A stretch of DNA of 57,458 nucleotides from positions 1 to 57,458 of the forward strand of contig JAGYIQ010000015.1 of the NCBI GenBank assembly GCA_018402565.1, given 5' to 3'. The position numbers were made by a program, and so were the translations under genes. The DNA comes from Pirellulaceae bacterium (GTDB lineage: Bacteria; Planctomycetota; Planctomycetia; Pirellulales; Pirellulaceae). Each line of letters begins with the position of its first letter. The first letter of the stretch is position 1. Below the pieces are notes generated by a model. That model searched no databases. It was not told the origin of the DNA and saw only the letters and a program-made list of their open reading frames with translations. Shown piece after piece: positions 1 to 7,938 of the stretch.

Positions 1-25
1 AAGTTAAATTGTGACAAAGCACTAG
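1..25. repeat. Right end of palindromic repeat family B
   Basis: The sequence GTGACAAAGCACTAG at 11-25 is identical to the right terminal inverted repeat of the complete element at 7794-7938. The 10 bases before it also resemble that copy. The window edge cuts off the rest, so this is a partial copy. Confidence 0.75.
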
Positions 26-170
26 CTGAGCGAAGTGCCGAGCGAGTCCAAGTACCGCCGATGGCTGCGAACGAGTAGGATAACCAGCGAGCGGTAAGTG
101 GTCTCGGCCAGAAGCTGCGAGCGGGTACGTTTTGTGGGGGCGTCAAGAAGGACGGTCGGGAGACATACGC

Positions 171-1592
171 GTGCATTCCAGTTGTAGTCCGGCGGCCGTT
201 CAGTTGCACATCCGCGAGTGGCAGTGGGGCGTGCTGCCGATTCAGACCCGAGTCCCGTTGAAATTCGGACCAGAGACGCTGACCGAAGTCACCTGCTTGC
301 GGGTCCGGGTCGTCGTAGAAAATGGACTGGGGAAAGTCGCGGAGGGCTGGGGTGAAACCCCTTTGTCCGTCCAGTGGGTTTGGCCCAGTCCTCTGCCGTA
401 TCAGGATCGTTTACGAAGCATTCTAAAATTTGCGGCGGAGGTGGCGGCCGCGTTGGATCGCTGGCCGGAGCCCGGTCATGCATTTGAACTGGGAGCGACG
501 TGGCTGGAGCACGGGTTGCCGCAGTGGTTGGAGCGGTTCAACTCGCGCGGGGACGGCCCTGCCCTGCCCTATTTGGCGGCGCTCCTGGTGTTGAGCGCGT
601 TTGACATCGCGGTGCATGACGCGCAAGGGCGCGTGTTGGGCTGCGATACCTATGCCACGTATCACCGCGATTGTTTGATTCGGCCCTTGTCCGACTTTTT
701 TGGGGAGGGTTGGCCGACCGCCGAGCGGAGAATCTATCTGGATGAGTTTCTGGTCGCTGCACCGCCGCGGGCCCTGCCCGTGTGGCATTTGGTGGGAGCG
801 GTGGATCCGCTGACGCCCGACGAGCTGACGGACCAGCACCCGCGCGACGGTTATCCCGTCCTGTTGTCCGATTGGATTCGTACAGACGGCCTGCGGTGTC
901 TCAAGATCAAGCTGCGCGGCAACGACGCGACCTGGGACTACGAGCGGTTGGTTCGCGTGGCCGAAATCGGCTTACCACTGGGGGTTCAACATCACTCGGC
1001 GGACTTCAACTGCACGGTGCTGGATCCGGCCTACGTCAGCGAGATCCTCGATCGGTTGGAACGCGACCAACCGGCGGCCTGGGCGGCACTGGCCTACGTC
1101 GAGCAGCCCTTCCCCTACGACCTGGAGCAATTGCGCATCGACGTGCGGGCGCTGGCGCAGCGCAAGCCCTTGTATCTCGACGAGAGCGCGCACGATTGGC
1201 GTCACGTTCGGTTGGGCCATGAGCTGGGTTGGAATGGCGTGGCGTTAAAGACGTGCAAGACCCAGACCGGTGCGCTCTTGAGCCTGTGTTGGGCCCGAGC
1301 GCATGGCATGGGCATCATGGTGCAAGATTTGACCAACCCACGTCTGGCGCAGATCCCCCACGTACGGCTGGCGGCGCACGCCGGAACCGCTTGGGGGGTG
1401 GAGTCGAACGGCATGCAGTACTATCCGGCGGCTTCCGAGTTGGAAGCCGAGATCCACCCGGGGCTCTACCAGCGTCGCGGCGGCGTCTTGCGATTGGACT
1501 CGTTGGCCGATGCCACTGGACAGATCGTGGGGTTCGGTTACCGAGGGGCCGAAGCCTGCCGCCCGCTGGGCGAACAGCTGCTGAGTCCTTAG
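171..1592 (+). CDS. Enolase-superfamily (mandelate racemase/muconate lactonizing) enzyme
   Basis: Cytoplasmic metal-dependent enzyme of the enolase superfamily; the substrate cannot be told from sequence. From the GTG start at 171 the protein is 473 residues. A lysine pair in KIKLRG (K245, K247) is followed by candidate Mg2+ ligands D278 (SADFN), E311 (YVEQPF) and D337/E338 (YLDES), then K360/K363 in VALKTCKTQ. This order matches the muconate-lactonizing/mandelate racemase barrel, with a capping domain in the first 180 residues. An upstream in-frame TTG at 132 exists, but the GTG has a GGAG eight bases before it. The TAG stop overlaps the TAA of the convergent protease gene in the shared bases TTAG. 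The family is usually 350-430 residues, so this member is long. Subfamily is not assigned. Confidence 0.85.
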   Translation: MHSSCSPAAVQLHIREWQWGVLPIQTRVPLKFGPETLTEVTCLRVRVVVENGLGKVAEGWGETPLSVQWVWPSPLPYQDRLRSILKFAAEVAAALDRWPEPGHAFELGATWLEHGLPQWLERFNSRGDGPALPYLAALLVLSAFDIAVHDAQGRVLGCDTYATYHRDCLIRPLSDFFGEGWPTAERRIYLDEFLVAAPPRALPVWHLVGAVDPLTPDELTDQHPRDGYPVLLSDWIRTDGLRCLKIKLRGNDATWDYERLVRVAEIGLPLGVQHHSADFNCTVLDPAYVSEILDRLERDQPAAWAALAYVEQPFPYDLEQLRIDVRALAQRKPLYLDESAHDWRHVRLGHELGWNGVALKTCKTQTGALLSLCWARAHGMGIMVQDLTNPRLAQIPHVRLAAHAGTAWGVESNGMQYYPAASELEAEIHPGLYQRRGGVLRLDSLADATGQIVGFGYRGAEACRPLGEQLLSP

Positions 1593-2767
1593 TCCGCGTC
1601 CAAGGTGAGTCGGACATTTCGACGTTGGCCGTTGCGCACGACGGCGATTTGAACTTCATCGCCCGGTTGTTTTTCTTCGAGCATCGTCAAGAAGTCGTCC
1701 TCGGACTCGACCGGTTTGCCCTCGACGGCCACGATGGTGTCTGCGTTGGACTTGTCGAGCACTTGATAGATGCTAAAGTCCGCTCGGATCACTCGGCGTT
1801 CCCAGCCCTTCAAGCCGGCTCGGTCGGCTGCTCCGCCCGGCTCGACCTGAATGACTTGCAGCCCACCGGGGACCGGCGTCACCGCTACACTGGCGGAGGG
1901 CCGAATGACTTTGCCAAATTGCAAAATCTGATCGACGACACGGCGGATCGTGTTGGCGGGAACTGCAAATCCGATGCCCGCGTTTTCTCCCGAGCGACTG
2001 AGGATGGCGGTGTTCATGCCGATGAGTTGCCCGCGACTATCGAGCAGTGGGCCACCCGAGTTGCCGCGATTCAGGGCGGCATCGATCTGGATGACGGATT
2101 TGATCATCCGTCCGGTTTCGGGGCTGCGGAGCATCCGATTGAGACTGGAGAGCACCCCGACGGTCAGGGTTCGTTCCAGGCCGAAGGGGTTGCCGACAGC
2201 CAGTACTTTTTGGCCCACCAGTAGCTGCGTGGAATCGCCCAGCATGATGGGGATCAGATCTTCCGCCGGTGCATCGATCTTGATCACCGCGATGTCGTTC
2301 GGCGGGTCTTGGCCCACGACGGTGGCGCGATAGGCGGCTCCATTGGCCAGTGTCACTTCGATGCGCTGACTGTCCCCGATCACATGGTGATTGGTCACGA
2401 TATGGCCAGCTTGATCTAGCACCCAGCCACTGCCAGAACCGGCTTCGGGGACGATCGAGAACAGATCGCGGACGAAGGTGATCGTTTGGATGTTGACCAC
2501 GCTGCGATTGACTTGGTCGTAGACCCGGATGTTGATCTGCTCGTCGGGGGACAGACCGACCAAACGATCGTCGTTCAGTTCTAGGGCTGGGGGCAAAGCC
2601 CGCAGGGCGTTGGGCCCGTTTGTTGGGTGGCTCAAAACCACTGGGGGGGAGGGTGTTCTCCAGTAGTAAGGTGCCACGGTCAGCATCAGAACTGCGATGG
2701 TGGCTCCTGCGAACATGGCTCCGCTGATCAATAGTAGTGTCTTGTGTAGGTTGGTTGTACTCCGCAT
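1589..2767 (-). CDS. HtrA/DegP-like trypsin-type serine protease with one PDZ domain
   Basis: Membrane-anchored periplasmic (cell-envelope) protease for quality control of misfolded proteins, by family knowledge. Residues 9-33 form one hydrophobic segment (signal anchor). The protease domain follows with catalytic His128 in TNHHV, Asp158 in PPNDIAV and Ser237 in RGNSGGP. A single PDZ domain occupies about residues 290-390. The start ATG at 2767 has AGGAG seven bases upstream; the frame stays open further upstream, but only into a repeat array. Length 392 is normal for DegS/HtrA proteins with one PDZ. It converges on the enolase-superfamily gene with a 4-base stop overlap. Classical DegP has two PDZ domains, so DegS-like is the closer comparison. 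Confidence 0.92.
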   Translation of the reverse strand: MRSTTNLHKTLLLISGAMFAGATIAVLMLTVAPYYWRTPSPPVVLSHPTNGPNALRALPPALELNDDRLVGLSPDEQINIRVYDQVNRSVVNIQTITFVRDLFSIVPEAGSGSGWVLDQAGHIVTNHHVIGDSQRIEVTLANGAAYRATVVGQDPPNDIAVIKIDAPAEDLIPIMLGDSTQLLVGQKVLAVGNPFGLERTLTVGVLSSLNRMLRSPETGRMIKSVIQIDAALNRGNSGGPLLDSRGQLIGMNTAILSRSGENAGIGFAVPANTIRRVVDQILQFGKVIRPSASVAVTPVPGGLQVIQVEPGGAADRAGLKGWERRVIRADFSIYQVLDKSNADTIVAVEGKPVESEDDFLTMLEEKQPGDEVQIAVVRNGQRRNVRLTLDAD

Positions 2768-2801
2768 GGACAACTCCTCATGGTGAATCTTCTTCGGGTG
2801 T

Positions 2802-3220
2802 GTTGATTTTTCCTGACTTGCTCGCGAATTGGTCGTCCGATTTAATGAAATCGCGCGAGCACAGTGTGTTTCCGCCTCAATCAAAATGCTTGACGCATTC
2901 CGCTACGGAAAAATCAACACGGCCCTCGGGGCTAGTTGATTTTTCCTGACTTGCTCGCGAATTGGTCGTCCGATTTAATGAAATCGCGCGAGCACAGTGT
3001 GTTTCCGCCTCAATCAAAATGCTTGACGCATTCCGCTACGGAAAAATCAACACGGCCCTCGGGGCTAGTTGATTTTTCCTGACTTGCTCGCGAATTGGTC
3101 GTCCGATTTAATGAAATCGCGCGAGCACAGTGTGTTTCCGCCTCAATCAAAATGCTTGACGCATTCCGCTACGGAAAAATCAACACGGCCCTTGACGCAT
3201 TCCGCTACGGAAAAATCAAC
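2802..3220. repeat. Tandem array of repeat family A (three 117-bp copies plus a partial)
   Basis: Copies at 2802-2918, 2935-3051 and 3068-3184 recur with a 133-bp period, separated by a 16-bp spacer. A fragment of the right end follows at 3191-3220. Each copy starts with GTTGATTTTTCC and ends with GGAAAAATCAAC, a perfect 12-bp terminal inverted repeat. Inside lie the complementary arms GCTCGCG and CGCGAGC. Related diverged copies occur at 43400-43543 and 46010-46259. The copies are free of stops in several frames, which produces spurious small ORFs. No transposase is encoded. The array lies between the 3' end of the RNase P RNA and the start of the HtrA gene. Confidence 0.92.
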
Positions 3221-3246
3221 CAGTCCTGGGGGGCTGGATGTAAAAA

Positions 3247-3666
3247 AAACGAGCCGATCGATAAGCCGGGTTCTGTCGCGAGTGATCATTTATCTGGGGC
3301 GACCATTGCTGGTCGCCTCGGCGCAGCTTACCCGACGGTCGAGCGAAACGGACCGCTTCGCGGCCGCGGCCCGAGGGTCGCGGCCTTTCCGTCTGTCTAG
3401 CCTTGCTCCGGGTGGGGTTTACCTAGCCAAGTAGGTCGCCCTACCTGCTGGTGAGCTCTTACCTCACCGTTTCACCCTTACCACACACCGCGGGGCACGA
3501 GGCCCCACGGCTGTTCGGCGGTTTGCTTTCTGTTGCACTGGCCCTAGCCTCGCGGCCGGTCGGCGTTACCGACCACCCTGTCCTGTGGAGCCCGGACTTT
3601 CCTCCAGTACCCGCGAGGGGCAAAGCCACTCGCCGGCACCAGCGATCACTTGATCGGCTCGTTTGT
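3247..3666 (-). ncRNA. rnpB: RNase P RNA, bacterial class A
   Basis: Catalytic RNA that matures tRNA 5' ends. On the minus strand the segment near 3600 reads GAGGAAAGTCCGGGCTCC and the 3' portion carries ACAGAACCCGGCTTA, both hallmarks of the conserved core. The plus strand around 3455-3482 shows the complement of the typical CCGGTAAGGGTGAAACGGTG-like segment. The ends pair: AAACGAGCCGATC at the 5' end with GATCGGCTCGTTT at the 3' end (helix P1). A run of T follows the 3' end on the minus strand. About 420 nt is normal for this class. Small ORFs crossing it are spurious. Confidence 0.95.
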
Positions 3667-3672
3667 TTCCAC

Positions 3673-5859
3673 TCACCGCCCCAAACTTTCGGCCAATTCC
3701 TCGGCGTCGTAGAACCAACGCAGGGCTTGGCGAATCGCACTGGAGTGGACCGACGTGCAGCGTCCCTGCTTGTCGGTATACATAAAGTCGGCCACGAGCG
3801 ACTGGATATTGCCATCAAAAATTAGGCCGACCAATTCCAGGTCCTGGTTGACCACGGGTGATCCCGAGTTGCCGCCGATGATGTCGGGGGTGGCCACAAA
3901 GTTGAAGGGCGTGGCCGGGTCGATTTTGTGCCGATTGTCGATCCAGGATTGCGGCAATTGGAAGGCTTCCTCGCCCGCGTGTCGTTCCTGATGGGCGAAG
4001 GTATCCGCCATGGTGGTCATGGGCGGGACCCATTGGCCGTCCTCGTCGTAGCCCTTGACCGTACCGAAGGCCAACCGCAACGTGAAGGTGGCATCCGGAT
4101 ACGTCGAGTCTCCCTGGGTGGCAAACAGGGCGTCGGCGATCAAGGCGTACGCTTGCCGCTCCTGTTCGGCCCAGGCCTCGGTGGTTTCGGTCTGGACCCG
4201 CAATTCAGGGTCCAATTGCCAAGCCAACTGCACCAGCGGATCGGAGCTTTCGGCAGCGGCTTCTGCTCCGTCCGCAGCCAATTGGCGTCGTGCGGCCGGG
4301 TCGAACATCTTGGTCCCGCTGATCACGACTCGAGCCCGTTCGATGGGGCTCAGGCCCGCTAGGACTTGTTGGCAGAGCGGATCGTCGCCACCGCGAGTTT
4401 CGCAGAGTCGGGCCAACAGGTCCGCCAATACGGCTTGCTCCAGATCGGGGTACAACGGCGCGTCGGAGAACAGTCGCCGCTCCAGGGACTCGCGGGCCGA
4501 GTCCCGGTAGGCTGGCAAGCGGCTGCCCGACGGCTTCTTGTCCTCGGTTACCATCTGCACAATCGAGTGCACAAGACCAAAGACTTGGCTGTTCATCGAC
4601 AGCGATGTCCGCAGCGTGGCCGCGCGTTGCTGTTGGATATCCGCAATGGTTTGGAAAGCGGCGATTGCCGGTTGCAATTGCGGGTCGGCTTGAATCGCCG
4701 CCATCAGTGCCGCTTGGCGTTTGGCCTTGTCGGCCATGACCGCCGGATCCTGCAGGCCGCCCAACATGCCCATGTAGGCCTTCCGCGAGTTCTGCACACC
4801 GAACAGATCGTCCTGGGCCCGCCGCGCTTGCTCGGGTCCGGCCAAGCCGAACTGCTGCAACATCACTTCTCGTCGTCGCAAGAAATCCAGCACGTACGGC
4901 ATGCGATGGTCGCGTTGGTACTTCAAGGCTTCATTCGTAAAAATCCGGCTGGTACGCCCCGGGTTGCCAGCGACAAACACCAGTTCCCCGTCGGCCGGGC
5001 CGTTGTCGCTCCACTTGAGGAAGTCTGGCGTGTGGGCCGGTTTCCCATCTTCGTAGACTCGGAAAATGCACGCATCCAAGCAGTATCGTGGATACTCAAA
5101 ATTATCCGCATCGCCACCAAAGAATGCGATAGCCGCTTCAGGCGAGAACACCAAGCGAACATCGGTGTACTTTTTGTAGCGGTAGAGATGGTACTTTCCA
5201 CCACCAAACAAGGTGACCACATCGGACCGCAGTCCGGTCTCGTCCAGTGACGCTTGTTCGATCGCAGCGATGTTCTCGCGCCGTTTCGCCAGGGCGGCGG
5301 CGGGCGCCAAATCCGCGGTAATGCCGTCATTGACCCGGGCCGTTACGTCCTCGATCGAGATCAATTGGTTCAGCTCCAAGTCGGGAGCTGGCAATTCCTG
5401 GTCCCAGGTCTTGGCCAAAAAGCCATCGTCGTACACGTTCCGCTCGGGGGTCGACAACTTGTGCAGCGTCTCGGCGCCGACATGATGATTGGTCAGCACC
5501 AGCCCATTGCTGGAGACAAACGAGGCGGACCCCCCCGAGTTGAATCGGACGCAGGCTCGCATCAGCTTGTCGGCCCAGACTTGGTCTGGCGTAAATCCAT
5601 ATCGCTCTTCCAGCTGCTTGACCGGCAGGTCATTGAACAGCCACATTCCCTCGTCCGCCTTCACGCCTTGAACTCCCACCAGCAAAAACAGTGTCCCCAA
5701 AAGCCCCGCCAGCCAACGGTATCGGCCACTGGCTGTCATCGCTGGTACGGTATCGGCCACCACATCCAGACGACCCTGGCCGTGGGCTGGCGCTCCCAAT
5801 AAAGCATCGCAGTAGCCCGCAGCCAGCTCGCGCCCGAAAGATTGGCTATCACTGTTCAT
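3673..5859 (-). CDS. Peptidase S46 family dipeptidyl-peptidase (DPP7-like)
   Basis: Exported serine exopeptidase releasing dipeptides from peptide N termini, by S46 family knowledge. From ATG 5859 (GGAGG six bases upstream) the product is 728 residues, the usual size. A hydrophobic segment at about residues 47-66 ending in KADEG is the export signal. It is preceded by an unusually long 40-residue tail, so ATG 5739 (residue 41) is an alternative start. Catalytic His126 lies in LTNHHV, an Asp follows in the GGDADNF...YCLDA region, and Ser665 is in GGNSGSP. The residue 18 positions after the serine, which separates hydrophobic-specific DPP7 (Gly) from acidic-specific DPP11 (Arg), is Gly683. That suggests DPP7-like specificity. 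The gene overlaps the upstream acidic-tailed gene by 11 bp, so translation may be coupled. Confidence 0.92.
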   Translation of the reverse strand: MNSDSQSFGRELAAGYCDALLGAPAHGQGRLDVVADTVPAMTASGRYRWLAGLLGTLFLLVGVQGVKADEGMWLFNDLPVKQLEERYGFTPDQVWADKLMRACVRFNSGGSASFVSSNGLVLTNHHVGAETLHKLSTPERNVYDDGFLAKTWDQELPAPDLELNQLISIEDVTARVNDGITADLAPAAALAKRRENIAAIEQASLDETGLRSDVVTLFGGGKYHLYRYKKYTDVRLVFSPEAAIAFFGGDADNFEYPRYCLDACIFRVYEDGKPAHTPDFLKWSDNGPADGELVFVAGNPGRTSRIFTNEALKYQRDHRMPYVLDFLRRREVMLQQFGLAGPEQARRAQDDLFGVQNSRKAYMGMLGGLQDPAVMADKAKRQAALMAAIQADPQLQPAIAAFQTIADIQQQRAATLRTSLSMNSQVFGLVHSIVQMVTEDKKPSGSRLPAYRDSARESLERRLFSDAPLYPDLEQAVLADLLARLCETRGGDDPLCQQVLAGLSPIERARVVISGTKMFDPAARRQLAADGAEAAAESSDPLVQLAWQLDPELRVQTETTEAWAEQERQAYALIADALFATQGDSTYPDATFTLRLAFGTVKGYDEDGQWVPPMTTMADTFAHQERHAGEEAFQLPQSWIDNRHKIDPATPFNFVATPDIIGGNSGSPVVNQDLELVGLIFDGNIQSLVADFMYTDKQGRCTSVHSSAIRQALRWFYDAEELAESLGR

Positions 5860-6604
5860 CGTCATCCTCCGATTCGTCGTCATCGTCTTCTTCATCATCT
5901 TCGTCTTCGTCCTCCTCGGCTTCGTCGTCGTCCTCAGCCTCGTCGTCAGCGTCAGCTTCGTCGTCGTCGTCTTCATCCTCGTCGTCAAAATCATCTTCGT
6001 CATCGGCATAGAACACCCAGCCCATCACGTAATAGAGGGCGGGGAGTCCGTAGTATTTGTCGTCCGGGTAGAAAGAAAAGCATCCCTCGAAGGATCCGCC
6101 GATCCGGCAGGGCTGGTCCTCATCCATGCCGGTCATCTCGAAGAACGTCTGGTCTTCGATCCGGACTCGATCCAGGATCTGCACCTGTTGGATGCCGTGC
6201 TCCTCTTGCAGGATGCGAATCATCTCTTGATCGTCGGCTTCCGGGAAGTCCGGCTTGTAGTCTTCACTTTCGATCAGTTCGAACAGCAAGTACCAACCGG
6301 CGTACAGCTTGAGCAACTCGTCGTGCTCGAACAGACTAAAGTCAATTTCTCGGTCGGAAAACGCGTAGACCACTGGCCCGGCGACGCCGACACCTTCGCG
6401 GCCGTTGGGCAGGACAAAATGCACCAAGTGCACTTCTTGGTCCTCGGGCTCCCAGGGCCACGGGGCCACATAAGAGGCGATTACCTGCACCTTTTGCGGC
6501 GCCATGCCATACTCGGCGGACTCGACCAACCACTGGGTCATGTCCTCGGCGGCTTGTAGGGCACTTTCACTCTTTGCTGAATCGTCCATCTCTGACACCC
6601 GCAT
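5849..6604 (-). CDS. Hypothetical protein with a long Asp/Glu tail
   Basis: No family is recognised. From ATG 6604 (alternative ATG 6589) the protein is about 251 residues. The first 200 form a mixed globular domain rich in aromatic and acidic residues, with segments such as PWPWEPEDQE, LYAGWYLLFELIES and YYGLPALYYVMGWVFYADDE. The last 45 residues are almost only Asp and Glu with a few Ala and Ser, encoded by GAY/GAR runs. Neither a signal peptide nor a convincing membrane segment is seen. The end overlaps the S46 peptidase start by 11 bp, so the two are probably one operon. Such tails bind cations or basic proteins in other systems, but no role is inferred here. Confidence 0.75.
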   Translation of the reverse strand: MRVSEMDDSAKSESALQAAEDMTQWLVESAEYGMAPQKVQVIASYVAPWPWEPEDQEVHLVHFVLPNGREGVGVAGPVVYAFSDREIDFSLFEHDELLKLYAGWYLLFELIESEDYKPDFPEADDQEMIRILQEEHGIQQVQILDRVRIEDQTFFEMTGMDEDQPCRIGGSFEGCFSFYPDDKYYGLPALYYVMGWVFYADDEDDFDDEDEDDDDEADADDEAEDDDEAEEDEDEDDEEDDDDESEDDDEQ

Positions 6605-6938
6605 TCTAGGTCTGTCGACCAAAAAAAGCGATGAAACCAACCAACTCCACGCCTGCGGCAACGCGGTGGGCCCTCGAGCCTGATCTCCTATAGAATAGCG
6701 GTAACCGGGGGTGGGTCACAACGGGCTGCCAGAGGGTTTCGGGCGGCTGCTGCCGACATCCGGGCGGCACCGCCAGAAAATGGGGCCGCGATAGGCCACT
6801 TGGCTCCCAAAATTTGGTAAGCTAGTCGATCGTCCGCTCGGATGGTCAGGGTTGTCATGCTGCCGTTAACCCCAATCAGAAGCCTCTGCCCTGTTCCCGT
6901 CCAACCGTCAAGCCTTGCCCCCTAGCCCACGAGCTGCC
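6605..6938. other. Divergent intergenic region
   Basis: About 330 bp lie between the divergent acidic-tail and Nudix genes. It must hold promoters for both. I see no convincing -35/-10 pair and no repeat-family copy. Confidence 0.4.
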
Positions 6939-7778
6939 ATGCAAACTCCCGCTTCAGATCCCTCGTCGGCCGGTCGTGCAAGCAGCGAGAACGCAACCAT
7001 CAAGGCTCGGGGGCGGAACTCACCATCCGTGGCCGCTCCCGCCGATGGCTCATCCGCCGCAAGTCCAGCCGGGTTTCCGCTCGCTGCGCCGGCCCCAGCA
7101 CTCCAGCCGACAGTGGCTCAAGGGGTGGTTCCGGCCCCCGGCTTGGCGCGTCGACGCGGCGAAACTTCAACGGCGCGAAACGCGGGTGCGCCAGCTGCAA
7201 GAGCGGCGGTCGATCTCCAGGGCCACGATCATGGCGTGGCAGCCGCTTTCCAGTTCTGCCCGCGGTGCGGCAACCGACACCCAGAACCGGGAGCCACGCC
7301 GTTCGTTTGCCCGGCCTGTGGCTGGAGCTTCTACTTTGGGCCGGTCGCAGCCGTTGGTGGCTTGATTGTCAACGACCAGAATCAAATGCTGCTGGTCAAA
7401 CGTGCTCGTGAACCGGGGCTGGGATTGTTGGGCTTGCCCGGCGGCTTTGTCGATGCTGGCGAGACCGCCGCAGAGGCCTTGCGACGCGAAATACAGGAAG
7501 AAACGGGGCTGGAAATTCGTGACCCCGAGCTCCTCGTGTCGTTCCCCAATCAATATCGGCACTGCGGCTTTGCCGTACCCGTACTGGATTTTTTCTTCCT
7601 GTGCCGGGTCCTGGACGCCAGCCAACTGCGGCTGGCAGACGGCGAACTGTCCGCCTACCAGTGGACACGGCCCACCGTCGAGCAATTGAACCGCATGGCT
7701 TTCCCCAGTAACCGCTGGGCCATCGAATTGTGGCTGAAACTGCACCCAGCCCCGTCCGATTGCGACACCCGTGATTAA
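6939..7778 (+). CDS. Nudix hydrolase with N-terminal zinc ribbon
   Basis: Probable cytoplasmic nucleoside-diphosphate-linked hydrolase. A zinc ribbon is formed by C107-x2-C110 and C124-x2-C127 (FCPRCG, VCPACG). It is followed by a canonical Nudix box at about residues 169-191, from GGFVDAGE to REIQEETG. This arrangement resembles NudC-like zinc-ribbon Nudix proteins, but the substrate is open. ATG 6939 is used; an in-frame TTG at 6915 is less likely. The first 100 residues are low-complexity Ala/Pro/Ser/Gly, unusual for the family, so the real start could lie downstream, though no better start codon is obvious. The gene converges on transketolase with a palindromic element between them. Confidence 0.88.
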   Translation: MQTPASDPSSAGRASSENATIKARGRNSPSVAAPADGSSAASPAGFPLAAPAPALQPTVAQGVVPAPGLARRRGETSTARNAGAPAARAAVDLQGHDHGVAAAFQFCPRCGNRHPEPGATPFVCPACGWSFYFGPVAAVGGLIVNDQNQMLLVKRAREPGLGLLGLPGGFVDAGETAAEALRREIQEETGLEIRDPELLVSFPNQYRHCGFAVPVLDFFFLCRVLDASQLRLADGELSAYQWTRPTVEQLNRMAFPSNRWAIELWLKLHPAPSDCDTRD

Positions 7779-7793
7779 CGGGTGAAAAGGCCA

Positions 7794-7938
7794 CTAGTGC
7801 TTTGTCACAACTTCACTTTGGGATCGGTGTGGCAAAGGGGTCAGGCGCCAATTGTGCGAAGCACCCGCAGGGCCGTTCCGGCCATTCACGCCTGACCCCT
7901 TTGCCACACACTAAGTTTTGGCCGTGACAAAGCACTAG
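7794..7938. repeat. Complete palindromic element, family B
   Basis: This 145-bp element begins CTAGTGCTTTGTCAC and ends GTGACAAAGCACTAG, a perfect 15-bp terminal inverted repeat. Nested inside are TGTGGCAAAGGGGTCAGGCG (7828-7847) and its exact complement (7889-7908), around a 41-nt loop. It sits between the convergent Nudix and transketolase genes and supplies the TAG stop of transketolase. The double stem could act as a bidirectional terminator. Other copies are at 1-25 (partial) and 19447-19559. Confidence 0.93.

Noticed and set aside
3069..3434. Small proteins of the IFPDLLANW or RFNEIA type
   Set aside because: They are translations of repeat family A, which is open in several frames; the same peptides appear at 43.4 and 46.1 kb.
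3451..3825. Open frames on both strands across 3.3-3.8 kb
   Set aside because: They cross the RNase P RNA core and the end of the S46 gene; the RNA signature is decisive.
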